Part shown: positions 38,605 to 47,574 of the stretch, one piece after another
How the letters are laid out: the number at the start of each line of letters is the position of its first letter
How positions within the stretch are numbered: the stretch's first letter is position 1
Source: Bradyrhizobium arachidis
GTDB taxonomy: Bacteria > Pseudomonadota > Alphaproteobacteria > Rhizobiales > Xanthobacteraceae
Assembly: GCF_015291705.1 (NCBI RefSeq)
Contig: NZ_CP030050.1
Coordinates: forward strand, 9,425,001-9,489,000
Length of the DNA stretch: 64,000 nucleotides
Direction of reading: 5' to 3'
Made by a program: the position numbers and the translations under genes
The notes under the pieces: generated by a model
What the model was told of the DNA's origin: nothing
The model's database searches: none
The model's input: only the letters and a program-made list of their open reading frames with translations

Positions 38605-38951
38605 AGGCGCATCGTTTTAAGTCGACAATCGAGCCGCGTGCTCGGTGCACCTCTCCCGCTTGCGGGAGAGGTCGGCGCGTAGCGCCGGGTGAGGGCTTTC
38701 TCCTCTGGGGGAGTCTCACTGCGGAGACACCCTCTCCCCAACCCTCCCCCGCAAGCGGGGGAGGAAGCGCGCCTTTGTCCTGACAGCTATTGAACCCAAT
38801 CTCTTCGCTCTCGCTTCACCCATTCACCACGCCCCAAATTCCCGGTCCCGCCCGGCGCCGAATTCCGCTATTGAGAGACGCGGCAATCGTTCCGACCTTC
38901 CCGCGAGCATTTCCGCGCACTCGATCCGTCTCGCCGGAGCGTGGTCCTTCG
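38605..38951. other. Gap before the TauE/SafE gene, mostly family D repeat
   Basis: The first half is the repeat at 38650-38765. The rest (38766-38951) has no coding signal; an in-frame extension upstream of ATG 38952 exists but is Pro/Arg-rich and lacks family similarity. No clear promoter was found. Confidence 0.45.
38650..38765. repeat. Palindromic repeat, family D, copy 2
   Basis: Outer arms CCTCTCCCGCTTGCGGGAG and CTCCCCCGCAAGCGGGGGAG, inner GCGCGTAGCGC and the shared blocks GGGTGAGGGCTTTCTCCTC and ACACCCTCTCCCCAACCCTC match copy 1 at 34793-34927. Confidence 0.8.
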
Positions 38952-39869
38952 ATGCAGCTCTATCTCCCGATCGCCGATCTGCCCGTCAACGTCTTCCTGG
39001 TGTTGGCGATGGGCGCGGCGGTCGGCTTCGTCTCCGGCATGTTCGGGATCGGCGGCGGTTTTCTCATGACGCCGCTCTTGATCTTCATCGGCATCACGCC
39101 GGCGGTGGCCGTCGCTTCGGTCGCGAGCCACATCGCGGCCTCGTCCTTCTCCGGCGCGATCTCCTATTGGCGGCGGCGCGCGATCGATCCGGCGCTGGCG
39201 AGCGTATTGTTGTGCGGCGGCGTCACCGGGACGGCGCTCGGGGTGTGGACCTTCACGCAGCTGCGTGCGCTCGGCCAGCTCGATCTGATGATCGCGCTCT
39301 CCTACGTCGTGCTGCTCACCACGGTCGGCAGCCTGATGTTCTCCGAGGGCCTGCGCGCCCTAATGCGGACCCGGCACGGCGCGGTGCCGCCGCGGCGCAC
39401 GCATAACTGGATCCACGGCCTGCCGCTGAAGATGCGGTTCAAGCGCTCGAAGATCTATCTCTCCGTGATCCCCGTGGTGACCGTCGGCATCGTGATCGGC
39501 TTCATCGGCGCCGTCATGGGCATCGGCGGCGGCTTCATCCTGGTGCCGATCATGATCTACCTGTTGCGCGTGCCGACCTCGACGGTGATCGGGACCTCGA
39601 TGATCCTCACCCTCGTCACCATGCTGTTCGCCACCATGCTGCATGCGGTGACCAATCATCTCGTTGACGCCGTGCTGGCGCTGATCCTGATGGTCGGCGG
39701 CGTCACCGGCGCGCAGTTCGGCGCCCGTGCCGGCCAGAAGATCCGCGGCGAGCAGCTGCGGCTGCTGCTCGGCCTCCTGATCCTGTCGGTCGGCGTGCGC
39801 TTCGCGATCGAGCTGGTGATCCAACCTGCGGATCTCTTCACCATCCGCGAGCTCGGGGTGACCGGATGA
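38952..39869 (+). CDS. TauE/SafE-family sulfite/anion permease
   Basis: This 305-residue membrane protein has the duplicated TSUP signature: VGFVSGMFGIGGGFLMTPLL in the first half and IGFIGAVMGIGGGFILVPIM in the second, with about eight helices. A His/Arg-rich cytoplasmic loop (RTRHGAVPPRRTHNWIHG) divides the halves. Family members export or import sulfite, sulfonates or sulfur compounds. ATG 38952 is chosen because upstream codons are not conserved-looking. It is coupled to the next gene (ATGA overlap). Confidence 0.93.
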   Translation: MQLYLPIADLPVNVFLVLAMGAAVGFVSGMFGIGGGFLMTPLLIFIGITPAVAVASVASHIAASSFSGAISYWRRRAIDPALASVLLCGGVTGTALGVWTFTQLRALGQLDLMIALSYVVLLTTVGSLMFSEGLRALMRTRHGAVPPRRTHNWIHGLPLKMRFKRSKIYLSVIPVVTVGIVIGFIGAVMGIGGGFILVPIMIYLLRVPTSTVIGTSMILTLVTMLFATMLHAVTNHLVDAVLALILMVGGVTGAQFGARAGQKIRGEQLRLLLGLLILSVGVRFAIELVIQPADLFTIRELGVTG

Positions 39870-40636
39870 CGCGCGCGGTTCTCGTAATCCTTCTCGTCCT
39901 CTTGTTTGGCGGCGCCGCGCGCGCCGAGCGACTGATCGTGTCGGTCTCCAACCACCGCGTCACCGTGACGCCGAACTATTCCGGCGAGGAGCTGGTGCTG
40001 TTCGGCTCGGTCGAGCGGGACGCCACGACGCCCACTGATCGCACCGCTTACGATCTCGTCGTCACCGTGATGGGCCCGCGCGCCGATATGGTGACGCGAC
40101 GCAAGGAGCGCAGATTCGGCATCTGGATCAACACCGACTACCGGCAATTCCTGGAGGTGCCGAGCTATCTGGCGCTGTTCGCCAACCGTCCCTTCAACCT
40201 CATCACCTCGCCCGAGATCGCGCGGCGCCAGCAGATCGGGCTCAACAACGTGCTGCTGACGCAGCGTGTCAGCGGCGATTACGCCGACGTGGTGCCGGAC
40301 GATGCGTTCCGTTCGGCCTTCATCCGCCTGCGGACCGAGCGTGGACTCTACCGCGAGGATGCGAGCGCGGTGACGTTCCTCACGCCGACGCTGTTCCGCA
40401 CCGGCATTCCGCTGCCGGCGGAAGTGCCGATCGGCACCTACGAGGTCGAGATCAAGCTGTTCGCGAACGGCGCGCTGGTCACCAAGACCGAGACCGCGTT
40501 CGAGATCGTCAAGGTCGGCTTCGAGCAGTTCGTCGCGACCAGCGCCCGGCAGCACGGGCTGATCTACGGCCTCGTCACCGCAGCGATGGCGCTGATGACG
40601 GGATGGATGGCGTCGATCGTGTTCAGGAAGGATTGA
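39866..40636 (+). CDS. TIGR02186 family membrane-anchored protein
   Basis: This 256-residue protein has a signal peptide (LVILLVLLFGGAARAE), a periplasmic domain and a C-terminal membrane helix (LIYGLVTAAMALMTGWMASIVF). It matches the family usually encoded beside TauE/SafE permeases in alphaproteobacteria (SNHRVTVTPNYSGEELVLFG, FLTPTLFRTGIPLPAEVP, IGTYEVEIKLFANG). The start overlaps the permease stop by four bases. It is presumably a periplasmic partner of the transporter; the ligand is unknown. Confidence 0.92.
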   Translation: MTRAVLVILLVLLFGGAARAERLIVSVSNHRVTVTPNYSGEELVLFGSVERDATTPTDRTAYDLVVTVMGPRADMVTRRKERRFGIWINTDYRQFLEVPSYLALFANRPFNLITSPEIARRQQIGLNNVLLTQRVSGDYADVVPDDAFRSAFIRLRTERGLYREDASAVTFLTPTLFRTGIPLPAEVPIGTYEVEIKLFANGALVTKTETAFEIVKVGFEQFVATSARQHGLIYGLVTAAMALMTGWMASIVFRKD

Positions 40637-40664
40637 GAGCGCCGCGCGAGCCACGCGCTTGCCG

Positions 40665-40749
40665 TCATGCCCGGGCTTGTCCCGGGCATCCACGTTCTTA
40701 ATGCGGCGACAAAGACGTGGATGGCCGGGTCAAGCCCGGCCATGACGAG
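40665..40749. repeat. Palindromic repeat, family B, copy 2 (double form)
   Basis: CGTCATGCCCGGGCTTGTCC at the left pairs with GCCGGGTCAAGCCCGGCCAT plus GACG at the right; the inner arms CATCCACGT and ACGTGGATG extend the stem. It lies between convergent genes and could terminate both. Confidence 0.85.
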
Positions 40750-40777
40750 GACGAGGAAGCATTCACGATGGCTTACT

Positions 40778-41551
40778 TCACGGCGCCTCGATCACCGTCG
40801 GCACGCCCGGCTCCAGCAGGCGGAGCCGAGTTCCGAAGCCGAGCACGTCAAACGTCTTGCGCAGGTCCTCGCTGTTCTGGCGGAAATGCGCCCAGCCCTC
40901 GGTATGCAGCGGCACGATCATCGCGTCAGGAAAGGCGCGCGCGGTCTCGATGGTGTCGTTGGTGTCCATGGTGAGATGGAACGGCCCGCGCGTTTGCGCC
41001 GCCCCCGCGAACGGCAGCACCACCCGACATTTGAAGCGGCGCGCGACCTCGGCGACGCCGTCGAACCAGGTGGTGTCGCCGCTGATATAGATGGAATGCG
41101 TGTCCTTGCGGCTCGACTGCACCACGAAGCCGATGACGTCGCCCGACAGCGGCTCGATGCCGGCCGGCCCGTGACGCGCCGGCGTCGCGGTGATCGTCAG
41201 CCTGTTGCCGTCATCGTCCTTCAGATGCGCGGTGGCCCAGGGCGCGAGGCCCTCGACATGGCCGCCGAGGCGTTTTGCGCCGGCTTCGGTCGTCAATGCG
41301 CGCGGCGCTTTGAGGAGAAAGTCGCGGCCGGAATTGTCGAGATTGTCCGAATGCTGATCGTGGCTGAGCAGCACGGCATCGATCGGACCGATCGCATCGG
41401 GCTTCATTGCGGGACCGATGGTCTTCTCCAGCTTCACATGCGGCAGCTGATAGGCGCCAGGCGCATCAAAGGTGGGGTCGGTGAGCAGGCGAAAACCGTC
41501 GATCTCGATCAGCGCAGTGGGGCCGCCGATCAGGGTGATGGAAATGGGCAT
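40778..41551 (-). CDS. MBL-fold metallo-hydrolase (UlaG-like)
   Basis: This 257-residue protein has the metallo-beta-lactamase fold with metal motif SHDQHSDNLD (HxxHxDN form), later ligands in TPARHGPAG and IYISGDTTWFDG, and VPLHTEGWAHF near the end. The overall plan resembles UlaG-type lactonases and N-acyl-phosphatidylethanolamine phospholipase D-like enzymes. The reaction is unknown. It lies 12 bases after the EamA transporter gene and may be in the same transcript, regulated by the LysR neighbour. Confidence 0.88.
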   Translation of the reverse strand: MPISITLIGGPTALIEIDGFRLLTDPTFDAPGAYQLPHVKLEKTIGPAMKPDAIGPIDAVLLSHDQHSDNLDNSGRDFLLKAPRALTTEAGAKRLGGHVEGLAPWATAHLKDDDGNRLTITATPARHGPAGIEPLSGDVIGFVVQSSRKDTHSIYISGDTTWFDGVAEVARRFKCRVVLPFAGAAQTRGPFHLTMDTNDTIETARAFPDAMIVPLHTEGWAHFRQNSEDLRKTFDVLGFGTRLRLLEPGVPTVIEAP

Positions 41552-41563
41552 GAGGAACTCCTC

Positions 41564-42472
41564 TTACGCGACGGCCTTTGCCGGCCGCGTCACCAGGTAA
41601 ATGCCGAGCGCCACTGGAATGATCCCCAGGAGGTCGCGCATCTCGATGTGCTCGCCGAGCACGATGTAGGCGAACAGCATGCCGAGCGGCGGCATCAGGA
41701 AATGATAGGCGCTGGCGGCGGTCGCGCCACACACTTTCAGGAGATGAAACCAGAGCCAGTAGGCGAGGATCGAGCCGCCGAGCACCAGGAACGCGAAGGC
41801 GCCGATCAGGCTCGGCGTGAAATCAATCGCGTGGACGTCGGCAAAGGTGAGCGCGATCGGCGTCAGCACGATGCCGGCCGCGAGGTTCTGCACGCCGTTG
41901 CCGATCCACAACGAGCCCTTCGGCGCCAGCAGCTTGAACAGGATGGTGCCGGCGACGATGGAGGCAAGCGAGGCCAGCGTGAAGACGATGCCGTGGAGAC
42001 TATCGGTGCCGACCGACAGGCGATGCCAGACGATCAGGGTGACGCCGATGATGCCGAGCGACAGGCCGCCCGCCTTGCGCCAGCTCATGCCCTCGCCGAG
42101 CAGCAGCGCGGCGAGCGCCGCGGTGAACACCGGATTGGCCGAGACGATCAGGCCGCCGAGGCCGGCGGAGACCGATTGCAGGCCGGTGTAGCCGAGCCCG
42201 AGATAGAGCGCATTGTTGGCGATGCCGAGGACAGTGAAGATCACCGCATCGCGCCATGACAGCGACCAGTCGCCGCGGACCATCGTGGCGCCGAGGATCA
42301 AAATGCCGGCGAGCGAGAAGCGCGCCGCGAGCAGGATCAGCGGTGGGCAATGGGTGACGCCGATCTTGCCGGCGACGAAGGCGTAGCTCCAGAGCAGGCA
42401 GAACAGGCCGATATAGAGCGGCAGCGCATTGAAGCGGCTGCGGGGGACGGACATCGAAGGGGCAAGCGACAT
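41564..42472 (-). CDS. EamA/DMT-superfamily transporter
   Basis: This 302-residue protein has ten predicted helices in two EamA halves, opening with LPLYIGLFCLLWSYAFVAGK and ending with GIIPVALGIYLVTRPAKAVA. AGGAGAAATGTC precedes ATG 42472. Such carriers export metabolites such as amino acids or drugs; the substrate is unknown. It diverges from a LysR regulator. Confidence 0.9.
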   Translation of the reverse strand: MSLAPSMSVPRSRFNALPLYIGLFCLLWSYAFVAGKIGVTHCPPLILLAARFSLAGILILGATMVRGDWSLSWRDAVIFTVLGIANNALYLGLGYTGLQSVSAGLGGLIVSANPVFTAALAALLLGEGMSWRKAGGLSLGIIGVTLIVWHRLSVGTDSLHGIVFTLASLASIVAGTILFKLLAPKGSLWIGNGVQNLAAGIVLTPIALTFADVHAIDFTPSLIGAFAFLVLGGSILAYWLWFHLLKVCGATAASAYHFLMPPLGMLFAYIVLGEHIEMRDLLGIIPVALGIYLVTRPAKAVA

Positions 42473-42512
42473 GACATTTCTCCTGAGCCTTCGACATAGG
42501 GAGACGGCTTGC

Positions 42513-42529
42513 CATTTGGAAATTAAATG
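42513..42529. promoter_or_regulatory. Candidate LysR-type binding site
   Basis: CATTTGGAAATTAAATG is an inverted repeat (CATTT-N7-AAATG) containing the T-N11-A core of LysR regulators. It lies midway in the 96-base divergent gap between the transporter start (42472) and the LysR start (42569). Confidence 0.55.
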
Positions 42530-42568
42530 ATTAACTGCCGACCAGTGGTTTTTTAAATGGAGGCCGCC

Positions 42569-43432
42569 ATGCTCGATCTGGAGCTCCTGCGCAGCTTCGT
42601 CTCGGTGGTCGAGGCCGGCGGCTTCACCCGCGCCGGCGAGCGCGTTCACCGCACACAGTCGACCGTCAGCCAGCAGATCAAGCGGCTGGAGGAGGATGTC
42701 GGCCAGGTGCTGCTGCACCGCGACGGCAAGGACGTGCGTCCGACCGAAGCCGGCGAGCGGCTATTGTCCTACGCGCGGCGCCTGCTCTCGCTCGCGGAAG
42801 AGGCGCGCGACATGCTGCGCGAGCCTGGCGGCGAAGGCGCGATCCGGCTGGGCATCCCCGAGGATTTCGCGGCGTATCGGCTGGCAAAGCTGCTCGGCGC
42901 GTTCTCGCGCTCGCATCCGGGGCTACGCCTCGACGTGCGCGCCGACCAGAGCAAGAACCTGTCGCGCGATCTCGAACGCGGCGAACTCGACCTCGCGCTG
43001 TTCAAGCGCGGCGCCGGCGAGAAGGGCGCGATCGCGGTGTGGCCGGAGCGGGTGCACTGGGTCACCAGCAAGAGCCATCCGGTCGACGTCAATGTGTCGT
43101 CGGTGCCGCTGATCGGCTTCCCGCTCGGCTGTCTCTATCGCGCCGGCGCCATCCACGCACTGGAAAGCGCCGGTCGCCCCTGGCACATGGCCTATTCGTC
43201 ATCGAGCCTCGCCGGCATCCAGGCCGCCGTGGCCGCCGGCATGGGCCTCAGCATCTTGTCCGAGATGTCAATCCAGTCCGATCACCGCGTGCTGACCGCG
43301 AAGGACGGTTTTGCTCCGATCAACAGGACCGAGGTCGCGCTGATGGCCGCGCCCGATGCGAGCCCGGCAACTCTGCGGCTTGCGGATCGTCTCGCCGAGT
43401 TCTGCGATACGGTGCAGGCGAAGGCCGCATGA
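42569..43432 (+). CDS. LysR family transcriptional regulator
   Basis: This 287-residue regulator has an N-terminal helix-turn-helix (ELLRSFVSVVEAGGFTRAGE, RTQSTVSQQIKRLEEDVGQ) and a PBP2-type effector domain. ATG 42569 has GGAGG five bases upstream; ATG 42557 would add four residues. It probably activates the divergent EamA transporter and MBL hydrolase genes and represses itself, as is usual for divergent LysR pairs. Confidence 0.92.
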   Translation: MLDLELLRSFVSVVEAGGFTRAGERVHRTQSTVSQQIKRLEEDVGQVLLHRDGKDVRPTEAGERLLSYARRLLSLAEEARDMLREPGGEGAIRLGIPEDFAAYRLAKLLGAFSRSHPGLRLDVRADQSKNLSRDLERGELDLALFKRGAGEKGAIAVWPERVHWVTSKSHPVDVNVSSVPLIGFPLGCLYRAGAIHALESAGRPWHMAYSSSSLAGIQAAVAAGMGLSILSEMSIQSDHRVLTAKDGFAPINRTEVALMAAPDASPATLRLADRLAEFCDTVQAKAA

Positions 43433-43451
43433 GCGCGCGAGCGGCCCGACC

Positions 43452-43688
43452 TCAATTCGCCGCCGACACCAGCCTGTCGCCGCACGCATTGGCGTAGAAC
43501 TTGCCGCCGCATTGACGCTTGATGACGGCGCAGCGGGCTTGGGGCGAGGCATTTTGCGGGACAGTAAAGCTGCAGCTGAGACCATCGGCGCTGCGGCCGG
43601 GCTTGCCGGCGGCGAACGCGGCGCTGGAGGCGGTGATGCAGACCACGAGCAGGGCCGCAGCGGCGATTTCGATCAGCAGTCGCATCAT
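43452..43688 (-). CDS. Small exported cysteine-containing protein
   Basis: This 78-residue protein starts at ATG 43688 (MMRLLIEI) with GAGAGA upstream. A signal peptide (AAAALLVVCITASSAAFAAG) leaves a mature part of about 52 residues with four cysteines (LSCSFTVPQ, ARCAVIKRQCGGKFY, ACGDRL), likely two disulphides. The family is unknown; it resembles small secreted proteins common in Bradyrhizobium. It is convergent with the LysR gene. Confidence 0.7.
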   Translation of the reverse strand: MMRLLIEIAAAALLVVCITASSAAFAAGKPGRSADGLSCSFTVPQNASPQARCAVIKRQCGGKFYANACGDRLVSAAN

Positions 43689-43885
43689 GGGCGTCTCTCT
43701 CCACACTGATGGCTGAATCCGACCGCAATCTAGCACGGAATCCAGGTTTCTCCGTGCATGCCCGGGTTCCCAAACCGGCCCATTCCTTGCATAATTTTAC
43801 GCCAGCGCAGTGCATGCGCGCGCCGGCGATGGTTCCGGCGCAGCGGCAAGACGCGTAGGGTGAGTAGCAGTTTTTCGACCAGGAA

Positions 43886-46420
43886 GTGACGGCCTTGCAA
43901 GATCAATCGTTCCAGCCCAGTTTTCCCGCGCCCGGGCAGCCCATCGACGAACTCGCGCTGGCCGAGATCAAGGGCGCGATCCTGGCGAAGCTGCGCCTTG
44001 CCATCGGCAAGGACGCCGGCATGGCGACGAAGCACGACTGGTACCAGGCCGCGGCGCTGGCGCTGCGCGACCGCATCGTGCATCGCTGGCTCACCGCCGA
44101 GAAGCGCAGCTACGATGCCGGACGCAAGCGCGTCTATTATCTCTCGCTCGAATTCCTGATCGGCCGCCTCTTCACCGACGCGCTCAACAATATGGGCCTC
44201 TTGAAGATCTTCGAGGTCGCGCTCGGCGATCTCGGCGTGTCGCTGCCGGACTTGCGCAAGTGCGAGCCGGACGCGGCGCTCGGCAATGGCGGCCTCGGGC
44301 GGCTTGCCGCCTGCTTCATGGAGAGCATGGCGACGCTGTCGATCCCCGCGATCGGCTACGGCATCCGCTACGATTACGGCCTGTTCCGCCAGATCATCAA
44401 TCAGGGCTGGCAGCAGGAATATCCCGACGAATGGCTGAGCTTCGGCAACCCCTGGGAATTGCAGCGGCCCGAGGTGATCTACGACGTCAATTTCGGCGGC
44501 GGCGTCGAGCATGTCGACGACAAGGGCCGCGACCGCGCGATCTGGCATCCGGCCGAGACCGTGCAGGCGATCGCCTATGACACACCGATCGTCGGCTGGC
44601 GCGGTCAGCACGTCAATGCGCTGCGGCTGTGGTCGGCGCGCTCGCCCGATCCGCTCAAGCTCGATGCCTTCAACAAGGGCGATTACGTCAGCGCCAGCGC
44701 CGAGCAGGCGCGAGCGGAGGCGATCTGCAAATTCCTCTATCCCAACGACGAGAGCCCGGCGGGCCGCGAGCTGCGGCTGCGCCAGGAATATTTCTTCGTC
44801 TCGGCTTCGCTGCAGGATCTGGTGAAGCGGCATCTTGCGTCCGACGGCCAGCTGCGCAGCCTGTCGTCGAAGGTCGCGGTGCAGCTCAACGACACCCATC
44901 CGAGCCTTGCCGTCACCGAGCTGATGCGGATCCTCGTCGACCTGCACAATTTCCGCTGGGACGAAGCCTGGAAGATCACGGTCGCCACACTCTCCTACAC
45001 CAACCACACGCTGCTGCCCGAGGCGCTTGAGACCTGGCCGGTCGAGCTGTTCGAGCGGCTGTTGCCGCGGCATCTCGAGATCATCTACCGCATCAACGTG
45101 CAGCACCTCGCGCTCGCCGAAGCGCGCGCGCCCGGCGACATCGACTTCCGCGCCTCGGTCTCGCTGATCGACGAGAAGAGCGGCCGCCGCGTGCGCATGG
45201 GCCAGCTCGCCTTCGTCGGCTCGCACCGCATCAACGGCGTCTCGGCGATGCATTCCGACCTGATGCGCGAGACCGTGTTCCACGACCTCAACCATCTCTA
45301 TCCCGGCCGCATCACCAACAAGACCAACGGCATCACCTTCCGCCGCTGGCTGATGCTGGCGAACCCCAAGCTCACCGACCTGTTGCGCGAGACCTGCGGC
45401 GAGGCCGTGCTCGACGATCCGACCCAGCTCTCGCTGATCGAGGCGCGCGCCAGCGACGTCGAATTCCAGAAGAAATTCCGCAGCGTCAAGCTGCACAACA
45501 AGGCCGCGCTGGGTCGCCTGATCGGCGAGCGGCTCGGCATCAAGGTCGACCCGAGCGCGCTGTTCGACGTGCAGATCAAGCGCATCCACGAATACAAGCG
45601 TCAGCTGCTCAACGTCATCGAGACGGTCGCGCTGTATCAGTCGATCAAGGACGATCCCAACGGCAATTGGGTGCCGCGGGTGAAGATCTTCGCCGGCAAG
45701 GCGGCGGCGAGCTACCGCTACGCCAAGCTGATCATCAAGCTGATCAACGACGTCGCCGAGGTCGTCAACAACGATCCCGCCATCGGCGGCAAGCTGAAGG
45801 TCGTCTTCCTGCCCGACTACAATGTCAGCCTCGCGGAAGTCATCATTCCAGCGGCCGACCTCTCCGAGCAGATCTCGACTGCCGGCATGGAAGCCTCCGG
45901 CACCGGCAACATGAAGCTGGCGCTGAACGGTGCCATCACCATCGGCACGCTCGACGGCGCCAATATCGAGATCCGCGACCAGGTCGGCAGCGAGAACATC
46001 GCGATCTTCGGCATGGAGGCCGGCGATGTGATGATCCGCCGCAAGCAGGGGCTGGATGCCTCCGACGTGATCCGCAGGTCGCCGAAGCTGCAGCGCGCCA
46101 TCAACGCGATCGGCACCGGCGAGTTCTCGCCTGGCGATCCCGGCCGCTTCGAATCGATCGCACACGCGCTGCGCTATCTCGACCATTACATGGTCAGCGC
46201 CGATTTCGATTCCTATTACGAGACCCAGCGCGCGGTCGATGCGCGCTGGCTGGTCTCGCCGGCCTGGACGCGCGCCTCCATCCTCAACGTCGCGCGCATG
46301 GCGTGGTTCTCCTCGGACCGCACCATCCGCGAGTATGCGCAGGAGATCTGGAACGTGCCGGTCAATCCGATCACGCCGCCGTTCCAAGACGCAGAGGACC
46401 AGCGCGGCGCCACGGCCTGA
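43886..46420 (+). CDS. glgP: Glycogen phosphorylase
   Basis: This 844-residue PLP enzyme releases glucose-1-phosphate from glycogen. The N-domain has RVYYLSLEFLIGRLFTDAL and DAALGNGGLGRLAACFMES; the PLP-lysine lies in GMEASGTGNMKLALNGA, followed by TIGTLDGANIEI. The start is GTG 43886 with AGGA four bases upstream; no ATG fits. Other glg genes are not nearby, so it is expressed separately here. Confidence 0.97.
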   Translation: MTALQDQSFQPSFPAPGQPIDELALAEIKGAILAKLRLAIGKDAGMATKHDWYQAAALALRDRIVHRWLTAEKRSYDAGRKRVYYLSLEFLIGRLFTDALNNMGLLKIFEVALGDLGVSLPDLRKCEPDAALGNGGLGRLAACFMESMATLSIPAIGYGIRYDYGLFRQIINQGWQQEYPDEWLSFGNPWELQRPEVIYDVNFGGGVEHVDDKGRDRAIWHPAETVQAIAYDTPIVGWRGQHVNALRLWSARSPDPLKLDAFNKGDYVSASAEQARAEAICKFLYPNDESPAGRELRLRQEYFFVSASLQDLVKRHLASDGQLRSLSSKVAVQLNDTHPSLAVTELMRILVDLHNFRWDEAWKITVATLSYTNHTLLPEALETWPVELFERLLPRHLEIIYRINVQHLALAEARAPGDIDFRASVSLIDEKSGRRVRMGQLAFVGSHRINGVSAMHSDLMRETVFHDLNHLYPGRITNKTNGITFRRWLMLANPKLTDLLRETCGEAVLDDPTQLSLIEARASDVEFQKKFRSVKLHNKAALGRLIGERLGIKVDPSALFDVQIKRIHEYKRQLLNVIETVALYQSIKDDPNGNWVPRVKIFAGKAAASYRYAKLIIKLINDVAEVVNNDPAIGGKLKVVFLPDYNVSLAEVIIPAADLSEQISTAGMEASGTGNMKLALNGAITIGTLDGANIEIRDQVGSENIAIFGMEAGDVMIRRKQGLDASDVIRRSPKLQRAINAIGTGEFSPGDPGRFESIAHALRYLDHYMVSADFDSYYETQRAVDARWLVSPAWTRASILNVARMAWFSSDRTIREYAQEIWNVPVNPITPPFQDAEDQRGATA

Positions 46421-46549
46421 TTTTTCCGCGGCGTGAAATCGGCGTTACGCGACAGGTAATTGCACAGACAGGCGATAGCTGTGATATGACGACCGTCATT
46501 CCGAGGCGGCTCGCAGAGCCGAACCCGGAATCTCGAGACGGAAACGAAC

Positions 46550-47365
46550 ATGCACGCCAAGCTCCCGCACCCCTTCGACGACGCCACCCGCATCACGGCG
46601 GGTGACTCGAGTTGGCAGGGGCATACCAGCGACGATTACTGGGCCTTTGTCGGCCCGTTCGGCGGCGCCACGGCCGCGACCATCCTGCGCGCGCTGATCG
46701 AGCATCCGCAAGCCGCCGGCGATCCGCTGGCGCTGACCGTCAATTACTGCGCGCCGATCGCCAAGGGCCCGTTCGATCTCGACATCCGTCTGGTGAAAGC
46801 CAACCGCTCGAGCCAGCACTGGAGCGTCGAACTGTCGCAGGGCGGCGGCGAGGTCGCAACGCTCGCCACCGCCGTGTTCGCCGAGCGCCGGCCATCCTGG
46901 GAGCACAGGGTGGCGCAATATCCCGAGACAAAGCCGTTCGAGCAGACTCTGCCGTTCCCGAAGATCCAGGCGTCCTGGGCCAACCAGTATGAATTCCGCT
47001 TCGTCGAGGGCGAGATGCGCATCGGCCCGCCGCAGGCGGAATTCGCCAGCACCTATTCAAAGCTCTGGATCAGCGACCGCGAGCCGCGCAGGCTCGACAT
47101 GCCCTCGCTGATGTCGATGTCGGACGCCTTCTTCGGCCGCATCTTCCACGCCCGGCGCGAGCTGGTGCCGTTCGGCACGGTGTCGCTGACGACCTATTTC
47201 CACACCGACAGCGAGGAGCTCGCCGCAGAGAACATCACCCGCGTGCTCGCGACGGTGGACTCGAAGATCATGCACAAGAGCTACGCCGACCAGAACGCCG
47301 AGCTCTGGTCGCCGAACGGCCGGCTGCTCGCGACCACGACGCAGATCGCGTATTTCAAGGCGTAG
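46550..47365 (+). CDS. Acyl-CoA thioesterase family protein (double hotdog)
   Basis: This 271-residue protein fits the TesB-like thioesterase superfamily with two hotdog halves. The first contains FGGATAATILRALIEHPQA and PLALTVNYCAPIAKGPFDLD; the second MPSLMSMSDAFFGRIFHARR, LTTYFHTDSEELAAEN and YADQNAELWSPNGRLLATT, the last being characteristic. The natural acyl-CoA is unknown. It is unrelated by position to the beta-oxidation operon. Confidence 0.88.
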   Translation: MHAKLPHPFDDATRITAGDSSWQGHTSDDYWAFVGPFGGATAATILRALIEHPQAAGDPLALTVNYCAPIAKGPFDLDIRLVKANRSSQHWSVELSQGGGEVATLATAVFAERRPSWEHRVAQYPETKPFEQTLPFPKIQASWANQYEFRFVEGEMRIGPPQAEFASTYSKLWISDREPRRLDMPSLMSMSDAFFGRIFHARRELVPFGTVSLTTYFHTDSEELAAENITRVLATVDSKIMHKSYADQNAELWSPNGRLLATTTQIAYFKA

Positions 47366-47370
47366 CTGCT

Positions 47371-47515
47371 CTTCCCCTCTCCCCGTTCTTACGGGGCAGA
47401 GGGTTGGGGTGAGGGGCTGCTTCCGCGAATACAATAAAAGACGGACTCGCGGAAAGTCCCCCTCACCCGCCGCGCTACGCGCGTCGGCCTCTCCCCGCGC
47501 GCGGGGAGAGGCGAA
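47371..47515. repeat. Palindromic repeat, family D, copy 3
   Basis: CCCCTCTCCCCGTTCTTACG with GGGTTGGGGTGAGGGGC on the left and CCCTCACCCGCC plus CCTCTCCCCGCGCGCGGGGA on the right form a large imperfect inverted repeat. The centre (CTTCCGCGAATACAATAAAA) is unlike copies 1 and 2. It separates the convergent thioesterase and pckA genes. Confidence 0.75.
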
Positions 47516-47520
47516 GGTCC

Positions 47521-47556
47521 GCAAAACAAAAAGGGCGGCCTTGCGGCCGCCCTTTT
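47521..47556 (-). terminator. Terminator of pckA
   Basis: A 12-base perfect stem (AAAAGGGCGGCC, 47529-47540, complement 47545-47556) with TTGC loop. Read leftward it is followed by TTTTTGTTTTGC when the paired T are counted, a standard rho-independent terminator. Confidence 0.9.
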
Positions 47557-47574
47557 GCATTGAAGACGGAGCGA

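Noticed and set aside
43730..46387. A minus-strand frame of 885 codons opposite glgP
   Set aside because: It is a shadow of the glycogen phosphorylase gene; its composition is biased and no family fits.
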